Source: Neoarius graeffei (taxonomy: Eukaryota > Chordata > Actinopteri > Siluriformes > Ariidae). From it: DNA of 64,000 nt. Both the position numbers and the translations under genes were made by a program. This document shows positions 33,671-45,926 of the stretch, in pieces. Within the stretch, counting starts at the first letter, position 1, and each line of letters starts with the position of its first letter. The notes under the pieces are model-generated. The model saw only the letters and a list, made by a program, of their open reading frames with translations, was not told the origin of the DNA and did no database searches. The stretch spans positions 67,169,741-67,233,740 of the forward strand of contig NC_083577.1 of the NCBI RefSeq assembly GCF_027579695.1. Direction: 5' to 3'.

Positions 33671-34403
33671 CAGTGCAAAAGTCTTAGGCACGTGTAAAGA
33701 AATGCTGTCGACCAAAAATGGCTTAAAAATAATGAAATGAAATGAAATGTTTCAACATTAAAAAAATATTATAAACAGTAATCAGTAAGCCATAATAAAT
33801 GAAACAAAGTCAATATTTGGTGTGAGACGACCCTTTGCTTTTAAAAACAAATAGTAGTCTCGGGTACAATGAGTGCAGTTTTATAAAGAAATGAGCTATA
33901 GGTTTTACTGAGCATCTTACAGAACCAGCCACAGTTCTTCTGGACACTTTGACTGTCACACTCGCTTCTTCATTTTGCACCAAAACCCAGCAGCCTTCAG
34001 TATGTTTTCTTTTTTAAAGATATTTTTTTGGGGCTTTTTGCACCTTTATTGGATAGGACAGTGTAGAGACAGGAAATGAGCGGGAGAGAGAGAGACGGGA
34101 AGGGATCGGGGAAATGACCTCGGGCCGGAATCGAACCCGGGTCGCCCGCATTCATGGTATGGCGCCTTAACCACCTGAGCCACGACGCCCCCAGTATGTT
34201 TTCTTTTTTAATCTGAAAAGTGCTCTCTTATGTAATATGCTGCTCAGATACAAACATTTTTTCCCTGTAACATTTAATTTTCTGCTGGAAAATGAACGTC
34301 TTGGAACTTTGGTACTGATTTGATCATGTAGAAGTCATAAAATAGAAATCTATAACAAAGTTTGTGGGAAAAAAACAGTGCCTATGGGTTTTGCACAGCA
34401 CTG
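33671..34403 (+). mobile_element. Non-autonomous Tc1-like element carrying a SINE
   Basis: Bounded by TA. Ends CAGTGCAAAAGTCTTAGGCA and GTTTTGCACAGCACTG are inverted copies (with slippage). Interrupted at 34018-34192 by a SINE. Relics of the same family lie at 3960-4315 and 29040-29265. Confidence 0.75.
34018..34192 (-). repeat. tRNA-headed SINE, family D, 19-bp target duplication
   Basis: Read on the minus strand: GGGGCGTCGTGGCTCAGGTG (box A-like), GGGTTCGATTCC (box B), then a short body ending in CCCCAAAAA. Flanked by AGTATGTTTTCTTTTTTAA at 33999-34017 and 34193-34211. Confidence 0.85.
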
Positions 34404-34411
34404 TATATATC

Positions 34412-35568
34412 ATGATTTGAACACAAAACATTCTCATGTCAGAAGCAGAACTGTTTGTGTAGGCTACTACTGGAAAGGGTGCAGACGCCAATCACATCTT
34501 TTCCTTTTTTTTTGCTTAAATAAGCATACACACTAAAAAAAGAGAGAGAAAGAAATTAAGAAAACCACAAACAAACAAATAGAACTGGTGCTTTAAAATT
34601 ACTTTCAGTAAGCTGACCATATACAACCGCCTGGTCTGATTTATATCAGCCTGTGATTTCAGCAGGTCGTTCCACTGCTTTTGCACATAACGAACAGATT
34701 TAGGCATGGCAAGGCTTTACACCCTCTCACACACAGATGCGGCTGATGGTTAAACTGCGTCCGGACCACACACTGTGCTGCAGGGCTGGTGTTAAACCTG
34801 TTAGCCATGCTCCTCAGCTCCAAAAATACCGCAGGCCGCTGAGACAAGGATGGAGCATGTCTCTCTCGCTCTCTCTCTCACTCTCTCTCACACACACACA
34901 CACACACTTTACATACATGTAAGGAACTCTGTTTATTGCTGAGCTATAACATACCTGATTTAACTCATCATCTCACAAGTCCTGCCTGATTTTAAAAAGC
35001 CTGTGGTGTTGGTGTTGGAGCAAGGAAATGAACAGTGTGGGAATAGCTACACACTCATCCCACACTATTCTATCACACTATAATATCACAGACAGTGCTT
35101 TCACACCCTACTCCCCCCCAGCAGAAAGGTGTGAAAATCTGGCCAGTGTTCTCACATATGCTGAAATGTGATTTAACCAGAACAGAATGGAGTGGATAGT
35201 CTAGCATTCTGTGTGTTTAGAAACATGATTGCTTCGAGCTACAAACTGCTCGGACACACTTGTAACTACAGAGCTTTGTTATAAGTAGTTTCACTGTAGA
35301 TAATAAATAATTCAAAGAATTCATATGATTCAGAACACATGCAAAATAACAAGGACAATAATTTTAAGGGGATATTTATAAGGGATCTCCTAAACATCCA
35401 GCTCAAAAAGGATTTAGTTATTCAGTATATATTTATTTGGTGACTACAGTGATATAGTAACATTATAAATTACTGTACAATCAAGCATATGTAACTGTGC
35501 AGGAATTAAGGAGGAATGAATGTGTAGGACTATATTAATACCCAACTCATTAATGAATACTGGGTAAT
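34412..35568. other. Intergenic, nothing recognised
   Basis: Only a short (CT)n(CA)n tract at 34860-34910. No exon or named repeat seen. Confidence 0.4.
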
Positions 35569-35980
35569 TACACTCACTGGCCACTTTAATAGGAACTTGT
35601 TCTTGATTCTAAGATTCCTGTTCTTGGCTGGCAGGAGTGGAAACCAACGTGGTCTTCTGCTGTTGTAGAAAATGCTTTTCTGTTTACCATGGTTGTAAAG
35701 AGCTGCTATGAGTTACTATATCCTTCCTGCCAACTTAAACCATTTTCCTCTGACCTCTCTTATCAACAAGACGTTTCTATCCACAGAGCTGTCACTCACT
35801 CACTCACTCACTCACTCGATGTTTTTTGTTTTCTGCACCATTCTGTGTAAACTCTAGAGACTGTTGTGTGTGAAAACCCCAGGAGGTCAGCAGTTTCTGC
35901 AATACTCAAACCAGTCCATCTGGCACCAACACTTATGTCAATGAAAGTCACAGAATGTTTCCAATTCTGATGTTTGAAGT

Positions 35981-36352
35981 GGGCGGCACGGTGGTGTAGT
36001 GGTTAGCGCTGTCGCCTCACAGCAAGAAGGTCCTGGGTTTGAGCCCCGGGGCCGGCGAGGGCCTTTCTGTGTGGAGTTTGCATGTTCTCCCCGTGTCCGC
36101 GTGGGTTTCCTCCGGGTGCTCCGGTTTCCCCCACAGTCCAAAGACATGCAGGTTAGGTTAACTGGTGACTCTAAATTGACCGTAGGTGTGAATGTGAGTG
36201 TGAATGGTTGTCTGTGTCTATGTGTCAGCCCTGTGATGACCTGGCGACTTGTCCAGGGTGTACCCCGCCTCTCGCCCGTAGTCAGCTGGGATAGGCTCCA
36301 GCTTGCCTGCGACCCTGTAGAAGGATAAAGTGGCTAGAGATAATGAGATGAG
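35981..36352 (+). repeat. Family A SINE, full length
   Basis: Flanked by ATGTTTGAAGT at 35970-35980 and 36353-36363. Complete head, body and GATAATGAGATGAG tail. Confidence 0.9.
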
Positions 36353-36426
36353 ATGTTTGAAGTGAACATTAACTGAAGCTCTTGATTTGTTTCTGCATGA
36401 TTTTATGCACTGTGCTTCTGTCAAGG

Positions 36427-36758
36427 ACTGTGAGTTGGCCTAGTGGTTAGTGTGTCCGCCTCTCGACCGGGAGATTGCAAGTTCTACTTGCGGTCAGGTC
36501 ATACCAAAGACCATCATAAAAATGGTACCAATTACCATCTGGCAAGGCATACTACAATACAGATGCGAGTGGGGGAGTCAAACTCTCGTGGTTACCAGAG
36601 GACTAGCCCCCCACTGTAACCCTAGCTGTATAGGCGAGAGGCCAAGGCTATCGAAACGGAGATCAACGCCATACCCATACGCCTTAAAGAGTTGGTTAGT
36701 ACTGGGACAGGAGACTGCCTGGGAAGACCAGATTCTGGTGTGAGAGGGACTTTGACTG
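36427..36758 (+). repeat. tRNA-headed SINE, family E, with 5S-rRNA-like 3' part
   Basis: The head TGGCCTAGTGGTTAGTGTGT and GATTGCAAGTTCTAC is tRNA-like. 36691-36740 resembles the 3' half of vertebrate 5S rRNA (GGTTAGTACT...GGAGACTGCCTGGGAAGACC). Flanked by CTGTCAAGG at 36418-36426 and 36759-36767. Confidence 0.7.
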
Positions 36759-36815
36759 CTGTCAAGGGATTGGCTGATTTAGATAACTGCATAAAACCGC
36801 AGGTGTGTGAGTGTA

Positions 36816-37500
36816 CATAATTATAATAAAGTAATGGTTTCGTGATTTATTATGATCTAAGCAATAATTACTGTTTTGTACTGTATATCTGTTAAAGAAC
36901 TACTATTTTACTAGTTACTAGTATTGATGAGTACAAATGAATGTGTACTTTACATTACTCATCCACACTGTCAAATAAGATTATAGCTAAATCACTTGCG
37001 TCTAGTACCTAAATAGTTAAGTAGTTACCTATTAGTTATTGCTCAGTGCTGTAAAGAGTTACACAGTGAAATCATATAGATGAGGTACTGTATGTATTTA
37101 TGAATATTAGGAGAGGACAAAATATAAGACATGGTACAATAATAGGATAGGACTAAACTACAAATGAATGCCCTCTATTTGATGAAATAGTAAACCAGGG
37201 CAGAATTTCGTTTACATGTTTGTCTGGCTGTTTATTTGAATATGGAAATATAGTTTGTCAGGACTATCAAGGTAATAGGACAGGGATAGGACAAGAGAAT
37301 AAATAAATAAAATAAAAACAAGGTTAGCCTGAACAGCTTAGTGAAATTGTTCATTCATGTTGTATTCTAGCTTCAACACACAGACAGGGAGAGAGAGACA
37401 GAGAGACAGTGAGAGAAAAAGTAGACAACAGAGGCTTTTCAGCACCAGTCGGGGTCAAGCTTGCTGACAGCACGCCAGACACAGTACAGCATGTGAATCC
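36816..37500. other. Intergenic, nothing recognised
   Basis: AT-rich, no gene or named repeat. Confidence 0.4.
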
Positions 37501-37504
37501 CAGA

Positions 37505-37565
37505 CTGTGTGTGTGTGTGTGTGTATATGCATGCACGCACTCATCTGCATGTCTGTGTCTGTACA

Positions 37566-37635
<70 letters not shown>

Positions 37636-37711
37636 GTGGAGAAAAAGGAAACACATGTGAGACCATTGCTCTCCATTTAGATCATTCCAGACAATTTCAC
37701 AAGCTCTCTCT

Positions 37712-37793
<82 letters not shown>
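37505..37793 (+). repeat. (TG)n microsatellites
   Basis: TG runs at 37505-37525, 37568-37632 and 37715-37793. Long apparent Cys-Val frames here are repeat translations. Confidence 0.95.
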
Positions 37794-38122
37794 AGTCAGT
37801 TTTCAGAACTCTCTCTTCAAAATAATATTTACAGCTGCCTTAAACACAGCTCACTGCTAGTTTAAAAGTTTGTTCTGTTTTGTTGTTGTTGTTGTTTTCC
37901 ATTTTTTATTAGTGGGTAGATGAAAAAAGTAAAGATGTGACTTTCTCAAATTTTGCAACAAGATGTTAAGGTTTAAGTGTCTTTAATTCCTGTGATCATG
38001 ACACATAGATCATACATTCAAGCATAAAGCTATACTTGAAATTTTTAGTAACAGGAAGTATGTAATTCCCTATATTATGAATTTTAATATTAATATTATG
38101 AATATTAAGCTGTGAATGCACA

Positions 38123-38638
38123 CATAAGCACTAATGTTCTTTTTGTGGGGACATGGATGAAACATTGCTACTTCTTTTTTTTGAATGTGAAAGGACCAAA
38201 ACATTTATCAGTGCTCTAAACAATCACCTCTTTAGCCATCTCGAGACACCGTACTCCCTTAGTGATAAAGATTTTAGTTTTTATTATGAAAATCCCACGA
38301 ACAAATCACTGGAGTATGTGGTGAACTTCTTTATTTTGCAGGCAAAATTTTTCCTTCATAAAAAAAAATGGCAAAAAACACAGCTTTCCTTCTGTGAGTT
38401 TATTTTGGAGTTAGACTCGCTCCTCAACTCCGTCCATGTTGTAAGAAATAACAAAAACATTTTTTTTAAATGACAGGCTACTGTGCCTGTTCCACACAGT
38501 CTTAAAAAGATAATTGTATTTCCTCTTCTTTCCCCCTTATGTCTGTAAATTGTAATGATGTATTACTGTGCAGTTGCTGTGTCGTCATTGTGGTCTTGTT
38601 ATATGTTGTGTTTTGATATGCATCAGTTAAAAAAAAGT
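38123..38638 (+). mobile_element. 5'-truncated L1/Tx1-type LINE fragment
   Basis: Flanked by TGTGAATGCACA at 38111-38122 and 38639-38650, with an A-rich 3' end: a typical truncated LINE insertion. Codes for the last part of ORF2. Confidence 0.7.
38153..38473 (+). pseudogene. C-terminal fragment of LINE ORF2
   Basis: 107 codons ending at the natural stop. ETLLLLFFECERTKTF and NFFILQAKFFLHKKKW match the conserved C-terminal segment that follows the RT domain in L1-like ORF2 proteins. The endonuclease and RT are absent owing to 5' truncation. The first Met is incidental. Confidence 0.65.
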
Positions 38639-38915
38639 TGTGAATGCACAACTACACAATCACACAATAAAAAATTTTGGCATTACACCAATTTGGACAG
38701 TAAAAGCATCAGAACTAAATTTGTCTTTTACTAGTATAGCTTTTATATATTTTATCATATGCTGATAGATCAGAGAATGTACAAACCAAATGAGGGAGAA
38801 GTGTGTCGACCTTCATAAAAATAACCTCTCACCTGAAAATGTCCATTTCTATTAGCATCATCATCATAATAATAATAATAATAATAATAAGAAGAAGAAG
38901 AAGAAGAAGAAGAAT

Positions 38916-39282
38916 AGGGGCGGCATGGTGGTGTAGTGGTTAGCACTGTCAACTTACAGCAAGAAGGTCTGGGTTTGAGCCCCGTGACCGGCGAGGGCCT
39001 TTCTGTGTGGAGTTTGCATGTTCTCCCCATGTCCGCGTGGGTTTCCTCCGGGTGCTCCGGTTTCCCCCACAGTCCAAAGACATGCAGGTTAGGTTAACTG
39101 GTGACTCTAAATTGACCGTAGGTGTGAATGTGAGTGTGAATGGTTGTCTGTGTCTATGTGTCAGCCCTGTGATGACCTGGCGACTTGTCCAGGGTGTACC
39201 CCGCCTTTCGCCCGTAGTCAGCTGGGATAGGCTCCAGCTTGCCTGCAACCCTGTAGAACAGGATAAAGCTGCTAGAGATGAG

Positions 39283-39283
<1 letters not shown>
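38916..39283 (+). repeat. Family A SINE between triplet repeats
   Basis: Complete plus-strand copy (GGGGCGGCATGGTGGTGTAG ... CTGCTAGAGATGAG) between (AAT)n/(AAG)n at 38868-38914 and (AAT)n at 39284-39325. Confidence 0.85.
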
Positions 39284-39326
<43 letters not shown>

Positions 39327-39910
39327 GTGCACACCAATTGGAACTGTTACAAACTTGCCTGAAAGAGGACCCTAGTTTATTTTATCCCATATACAGTGAG
39401 GAGGATGGTAAGAGAGGCAAAAAAATAAAATAAAATCCCCAAGGGCCCAACAGTGGAAGCTTGGCAGTGCTGGGGTTCAAATCCCTTGATCCTCCTGTGA
39501 TGATTATTAAATGAATGTGAACAACACAGATCTGAAATCACAATGTGTTGCTTTAAAAGGCAGCAAAATACAGCGCACTACTGACAGATTACTGTAAAGT
39601 TCAGCAGTTCATGGAGTCTTTAACCTGACATTCACAATAAAATATCTACAAGCATGTACACAGAGAGAGAGAGAGAGATTAGATCTATAGAGGATACAGA
39701 AAAATTGCACATGCAGTTCCTCTTAAACTCCCTCTCTTTTATCACTGTGACTTGCACTACCGATGCAAAACAGAGAAGCCTGAAATTGCAGAGTGTGGGT
39801 GTCTGTAGCATGTCACTGTGCTGTCAGTAAAGCAACTATTATCATTATAAAACCGGACGCTTATTAAAGCAGGACCGGACATTCAGTGTCAAAATTCTCT
39901 CTCTCTCTCG

Positions 39911-39912
<2 letters not shown>

Positions 39913-39981
<69 letters not shown>

Positions 39982-40159
39982 GAAACATGGATGAGCTGTC
40001 AGAATGTCCTGAGCAATGAGGTCATAAATCTTGTGTCCTCATAGTTTAGATGCTATCAGATAGGCAGTGGTCATCTAGCCTCAATAACATAGCAGGACAT
40101 GACAGGACCCATACATTAAACACAGCCTCCAATTCTTTCCTGTTTCTCTCTTCTTACCG

Positions 40160-40251
<92 letters not shown>

Positions 40252-40254
40252 CAC
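39913..40254 (+). repeat. (CA)n microsatellites
   Basis: CA runs at 39913-39981 and 40162-40254. Confidence 0.95.
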
Positions 40255-40782
40255 GAGAATTTGTCATTCTCACAATTCAAGTTAATATTCTCACAAACTG
40301 TAAAAGTGAATGTAGCTTACCGTATGCATGTGCATGTGAGTGAGTGTGCATGTGTGTCTGTCTATTTAAAGGCATGTTGGTACGAGGGATTCTCCAGCTC
40401 TAATAGCCTGAAGCGAAACCTCTGTTTAATGTCACAGCGGCCTTATCAGAGCTGCATTTGGTGTGTGATGACTATCAGCTCTGGCTACACGTTAAACTGA
40501 CATAGCAGCAGATTCATGACTAGAGCCAGGGAGACAGTTAGACCTGCAGACTACCTGCCTGACATACAGTACATACATACACACATGTCTAGGCTTAACC
40601 ACCACCTGTCTAACGGAGGCACATGTTTATGGGTGACTCAGATTATTGTTTCTGTGTATTTTCCATAGATATAAATATTACAATGAAATATTAATAAAGA
40701 TATAGTGCCTTGCATAAGGATTCACCACCTTTGACCTTTGTCATGTTACAACCTGGTGCTAAAATAGACATAACTGGGATTG

Positions 40783-42389
40783 CTCTGGAAAAAAATTAAG
40801 AGACCACTTCAGTCTTTTCTAAATTCAACATCTTTAGGTATGGCAGCCATTTCATTCCAGTGTCTGTGCTGGAATTCTAAAACAAGCACACTTCACTTTA
40901 CTTAATGAGCTACTGATTTAGGTGATCACCTGAACCAAATCTTATTTAACAAGGAAAAGTATGAAAACCACTGCTGTGGTCATCACTATCCTCTTGCAAT
41001 AGGACCAGTTTGGATGGCAAAAACAGTGCTAGTAGTACCTTAAATTGAATTGGAATACAAAAATATCTATTCATCATGTCAAAAGAGTTAAAAAGAAAAG
41101 TTCTGAGTGAGAAAAAGAAGGGTTCAATTCTGGCTTTACTGGCAGAGGGATACAGTGAGCATCAGGTTGCTTCCATCCTCAAAATTTCAAAGACGGCAGT
41201 TCATAAGAACAAGGTCAAGCAGCAGGCATTGGGGGAACAACAAAGTTACAGACTGGCAGAGGGTGAAAATGACTCTTCGCTAATCAGATAGTTCAAAACA
41301 GGCTCCTCCAGGTGGAGTTGAAGTCATGCAAAGCTAGAAAAAAAAGCCCTTCATCAATGAGAAGCAAAGAAGACCCAGGCTGAGGTTTGCTAAAGACCAT
41401 AAGGATTAGTCCGTAGAGGACTGGAGTAAGGTCATTTTCTCTGAGTCCAATTTTCAACTTTTTCCATCACCTAGTCATCTAATGGTTAGACAGAGACCCG
41501 GAGAGGTCAGCAAACCACAGTGTCTCGCCTTGCATCCATTGTGAAATTTGGTGGAGGATCAGTGATGATCTGGGGGTGCTTCAGCAAGGCTGGAACAGCG
41601 TAGATTTTTGTGAAGAACACATGAATTAAGCTATGTACAAGGCTATCCTGAAAGAAAACGTTCTTCCTTCTGCTCTGATAATATTCTCTAACTCTGAGGA
41701 TTGGGTTTTCCTGCAGGACAATGCTCTATGCCACCCAGCCAGGTCAATCAAGGTGTGGACGGAGGACCATAAGCTCAAGACCTTATCATGGCCAGCCCAA
41801 TCTCCAGACCTGAACCCCATTGAAAACCTCTGGAATGTAAGCAAGAGGAAGCTGGATGGTCACAAGGCATCAAACAAAGCTGCGCTGATTAAATTTTTGC
41901 ACCAGGATTTTGCATTTTTGCATAAAGTCACCCAAGAGCAACATCAATTGAATTTTTGCACATAAAGTTACCCAAGAGCAACATCAGTTGAATTTTTGCT
42001 CCAGGAGTGGCATAAAGTCACCCAAGAGCAATGTGAAAGACTGGTGGAGAGCATGCCAAGATGCATGAAAGCTGTGATGAAATGTCAGGGCTATTCCACC
42101 AAATACTGATTTCTGAACTCATCCTAAGTTCAATAATTATTATTGTGTCATTTAAACTTGAATATGATCTTGATTTCTGTGCAATATTCAAGATCTGAAA
42201 GCACTTAATCTTTTTTACGTTGACCAGTTGTAATTTTCTGCAATTAAATGTTCTGACAATATTTTTATGTGGAATTTGGGAGAAATGTTGTCAGCAGTTT
42301 CCGGAATATAACAAAAATGGTACCTATAAATACAGTAAAACCAGAGAAACTGATGCTTTTGCAGCGGTCTCTTAATTTTTTTTCCAGAG
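40783..42389 (+). mobile_element. Dead Tc1-like transposon, fourth family, nested in another Tc1 relic
   Basis: Ends CTCTGGAAAAAAATTAAGAG and TCTTAATTTTTTTTCCAGAG are inverted copies. Outside them, 40700-40780 (AGTGCCTTGCATAAGGATTC) and 42390-42480 belong to a second, earlier Tc1-like element. Confidence 0.8.
41076..42107 (+). pseudogene. Broken Tc1 transposase
   Basis: N-terminal remnant MSKELKRKVLSEKKKGSILA (stop near 41291), then shifted frames. The 41633-41965 part shows FLQDNALCHPARS and [11 protein letters not shown] (the second Asp and the Glu of the DDE triad). The 3' coding part carries a threefold repeat of about 50 bp (41915-42030). Multiple stops; inactive. Confidence 0.8.
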
Positions 42390-42750
42390 ATGTATGTCAT
42401 AAAACTACACAAAATAGCCCGTAATACATGGGGTGAGTTATGAGATTGTTTGCTGGTGAAACCTAGGTGTTGAAAACATATGCAAAAAACAAATATCTGG
42501 GTTTTTTTTTGTTGTTTAATTAAACCTTATACGACAGTAAAATATTTTGCACATTCAAATGGTAAACACATTGTGTAAATCAAATAGTAAAATTCCCAGT
42601 TAAATCCATTTCGATTCCAGATTGAAAACTACAATTTTTTTTTTTTTTTGGGGGGGGGGGTGCTTATGGAATGCACTGTATATAACTGCATCAAAGGTAT
42701 TTGTTTCTACTTCTGTAGAAACATGCATTTTAAAATATCGATATTTATTT

Positions 42751-42968
42751 GGGCGGTACGGTGGTGTAGTGGTTAGCACTGTTGCTTCACAGCAAGAAGG
42801 TCCTGGGTTCGAGCCCAGTGGCCGGCGAGGGCCTTTCTGTGTGGAGTTTGTATGTTCTCCCTATGTTTGCATGGGTTTCCTCTGGGTGCTCCGGTTTCCC
42901 CCACAGTCCAAAGACATGCAGGTTAGGCTAATTGGTGTCTCTAAATTGACCGTAGGTGTGAATGTGAT
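42751..42968 (+). repeat. Family A SINE, 3' part lost at the Gmr1-like junction
   Basis: The head and first two thirds of the SINE run to GTAGGTGTGAATGTGATT, then switch directly to retroelement sequence at about 42969. The SINE 3' end and the retroelement 5' end were lost together. Confidence 0.8.
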
Positions 42969-43202
42969 TGGCTGGGATTTCGGGAATTAATGATGCACTT
43001 AGTGAAGAGTGGGGCCTGCCATAGTTCAGCGGGGGGAGGTCTCAGAGTGGCATTGGTGGGAGCAGCTGTCACAGAGCCGTCTACATCATCACCGCATCAG
43101 AGTGAGGAGCAGCAGGCTCCTCCTCCCTCTCTTGGGGATTCCCTCATGGATTTCCCGTTAGAGCAGTCATGAGACGAGACTCTGCGGCACGCATTTGACC
43201 AA

Positions 43203-44310
43203 GTGAGAGTAATCGATGGTCAAACGCTCCAGCCAAACGCCACCCCATCCTTCCCCTATTTTTCCATTATTAAGGATAGATTATACCGAGTGACGCAGGA
43301 CACTCAGACTAAGGAACAAATAACCCAACTTTTAATCCCAAAGAGCCGCCGGGAATTTATATTCCAGGCGGCTCACTTTAATCCCATGGCCGGACACTTG
43401 GGGCAGGACAAGACACTAACCCGAATAATGGCCCGGTTCTATTAGTGAGGGATTCACGGCGATGTCCGGAGGTGGTGTATGGCGTGCTGCGAATGCCAGT
43501 TAGTAAATCCTGTGGCCATCCCAAAAGCGCCTTTGCACCCTCTGCCATTAATCGAGACCCCGTTCAAAAGAATTGGGATGGATCTTGTCAGGCCATTAGA
43601 TCGGTCAACATGAGGATATCACTTTATTTTAGTTCTGGTGGACTGTGCAACGCGATATCCGGAAGCAGTGCCTCTTCGCACGTAGTCTCAGCACGTAGTA
43701 TTGCTGAAGCACTCTTCCGCGTCATCTCCCGGGTCGGAATCCCCAAAGAGATTCTGACTGATCAAGGCACTACGTTTATGTCATGTACACTGCGCGAACT
43801 GTATGGGTTACTGGGAATTAAGCCTATCCGCGCCAGCGTTTATCACCCACAAATGGATGGCTTAGTTGAACAGTTTAATCGCACCCTCAAAAACATAATT
43901 AGAAAATTCGTAAGCGAGGATGCACGCAACTGGGATAAATGGTTCGAGCCCCTGTTATTTGCAGTGCAAGAGGTCCCGCAAACCTCCATGGGGTTCTCCC
44001 CGTTTGAATTACTATATGGGCGTAAGCCGCGTGGCATTCTGGATGTGCTTTGGGAAATTGGGAGGAGGGACCTTCAACCAGTAAAAACAAAATTCAATAT
44101 GTTATTGACCTGCGCGCCAAACTCCACACACTCATACACCTAACCCTGGAGAATTTGCGGCAGGCCCGAGAACGTCAAGTCCATCTGTACGACAGGGGCA
44201 CGCACCTTAGGGAATTCACACTGGGAGATAAAGTACTCGTGTTGTTGCCCACGTCGAGCTCTAAATTGATCGCCAGGTGGCAAGGACCCTTTGAGGTCAC
44301 ACGGTGAGTC
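43203..44310 (+). pseudogene. Gmr1-like integrase, frameshifted
   Basis: The zinc-binding N-terminal part (FQAAHFNPMAGHLGQDKTL) ends at a stop near 43443. The Cys pair (CCEC) and the first Asp region occur in another frame. The catalytic core continues at 43445-44143 with EILTDQGTTFMS (Asp) and VEQFNRTLKNI (Glu). A further shift leads to the GPY/F-type C-terminal region (LGDKVLVLLP, RWQGPFEV) at about 44220-44307. Confidence 0.8.
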
Positions 44311-44496
44311 GGGGACGTCGACTATGAGGTGAGGTGAACGGACAGGGTGGGGCGTTACAGATATACCACCTCAACCTACTAAAACTTTGGAATGAAGAGG
44401 TCCCCGTGGCGTTGGTGTCGGTGGTTCCGGAGAAGACGGAGCTGGGGCCGGAGGTTCAAAAAGGGAAATTGACATTGCCCACTGCTCCGGTCCCCT

Positions 44497-45909
44497 GTGG
44501 AGACCTCCCCGACCCAGCTCACGGAGGTTGCCCAGTTGCAAACAGAATTTTCTGACATGTTCTCACCGCTGCCCGGCCGCACCCACCTCACAGAACACCA
44601 CATTGAGATGCCCCCGGGGGTAGTAGTGCGCAGCCACCCTTACAGACTGCCCGAACACAAAAAAAAGGTGGTTCGGGAAGAGCTCAAGGCCATGCTCAAA
44701 ATGGGCATCATCAAGGAGTCCAACAGTGACTGGAGCAGCCCGGTGGTCTTGGTTCCCAAAGCCGACAGGTCGGTCCGGTTCTGCGTGGACTATAGGAAAG
44801 TCAACGCAGTGTCTAAGTTTGACGTATACCCAATGCCTCGTATTGACGAGTTGCTCGATCGACTAGGCACAGCTCGTTTTTATGCGACACTGGATTTGAC
44901 AAAGGGATATTGGCAGATCCCCTTGACTCCGCTATCCCAAGAGAAAACGGCCTTTTCCACACCGTTTGGCTTACACCAGTTCGTCACACTTCCTTTTGGG
45001 CTGTTTGGGGCGCTCTCTACGTTCCAGCGGCTTATGGATAGGGTCCTCCACCCCCATGCCACCTACGCGGCCGCCTACTTGGACGATATTATTATTTATA
45101 GTAATGACTGGCCACGGTACGTGGAACACCTAAGGGCCGTCCTTAGGTTGCTGAGGCGAGTGGGTCTCACAACCAACCCGAAGAAGTGTGCGATTGGGCG
45201 GGTGGAAGTACGGTATCTGGGTTTCCACTTGGGCAATGGGCAGGTGTGTCCCCAAATTAATAAGACAGCAGCAATTGTGGCCTGCCCGAGGCCCAAGACC
45301 AAAAAGGGGGTGAGACAGTTCCTGGGGCTGGCTGGCTACTATCGCAGGTTTATACCTAATTATTCGGACGTCACCAACCCGCTGACTGATCTCACTAAAA
45401 AGGGAGCACCAGATCCGGTCCAGTGGACAGAGCAATGCCAGCAGGCTTTCTCAGAGGTAAAGGCTGCACTGTGTGGGGGGCCACTGTTACACTCCCCTGA
45501 CTTTTCTCTCCCCTTTATTTTGCAGACGGACACGTCGGACAGAGGGCTGGGGGCTGTTCTGTCCCAGGAGGTGGGGGGGGACCACCCAGTGCTGTACATT
45601 AGCTGGAAGCTGTTGGTCCGCAAGGGCAGGTACAGCATGATTGAAAAGGAGTGCCTTGCCATCAAATGGGCGGTCCTTGCCCTCCGCTACTACCTGCTGG
45701 GGCGCCCTTTCACCCTCTGTTCGGACCATGCGCCCCTGCAGTGGCTCCACCGCATGAAGGATGCCAACGCGCAGATCACCCGTTGGTATCTGGCACTCCG
45801 GCCGCTTAAGTTCAAGGTGGTCCACAGGCCGGGGGCGCAGATGGTCATGGTGGATTTCCTCTCCCATCGGGGAGGAGTCGGCTACAGGCCGGACGGCTCC
45901 CCGGCCTGA
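44497..45909 (+). CDS. Gmr1-like reverse transcriptase / RNase H, open frame of 470 aa
   Basis: RT domain about residues 60-260: RFCVDYRKVN, DLTKGYWQIPL, LPFGLFGALSTFQRLMD and the catalytic YLDDIIIY. RNase H of the Ty3 type, about 300-440: QTDTSDRGLGAVL, IEKECLAIKWA, CSDHAPLQWL. A short Ala/Gly-rich end follows. The frame is uninterrupted although the upstream integrase is broken. The Met at 44497 is probably not the natural start, since pol is normally one polyprotein. Confidence 0.85.
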   Translation: METSPTQLTEVAQLQTEFSDMFSPLPGRTHLTEHHIEMPPGVVVRSHPYRLPEHKKKVVREELKAMLKMGIIKESNSDWSSPVVLVPKADRSVRFCVDYRKVNAVSKFDVYPMPRIDELLDRLGTARFYATLDLTKGYWQIPLTPLSQEKTAFSTPFGLHQFVTLPFGLFGALSTFQRLMDRVLHPHATYAAAYLDDIIIYSNDWPRYVEHLRAVLRLLRRVGLTTNPKKCAIGRVEVRYLGFHLGNGQVCPQINKTAAIVACPRPKTKKGVRQFLGLAGYYRRFIPNYSDVTNPLTDLTKKGAPDPVQWTEQCQQAFSEVKAALCGGPLLHSPDFSLPFILQTDTSDRGLGAVLSQEVGGDHPVLYISWKLLVRKGRYSMIEKECLAIKWAVLALRYYLLGRPFTLCSDHAPLQWLHRMKDANAQITRWYLALRPLKFKVVHRPGAQMVMVDFLSHRGGVGYRPDGSPA

Positions 45910-45926
45910 GTCGGGCAGTGGGGGTA

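Larger units (their letters stand above)
35571..36813 (+). mobile_element. Tc1-like non-autonomous element split by two SINEs
   Basis: Starts after TA with CACTCACTGGCCACTTTAAT and ends ...GTGTGTGAGTG before TA. The body pieces (35571-35980, 36353-36426, 36759-36813) read as one element once the SINEs are removed: 'gaagctcttgatttg' is followed later by GGCTGATTTAGATAACTGCA. The right TIR is truncated. Confidence 0.65.

Noticed and set aside
37509..37865. Cys-Val and Thr-His rich frames over TG/CA repeats (also 4458, 28849, 40050, 58055)
   Set aside because: Pure microsatellite translation.
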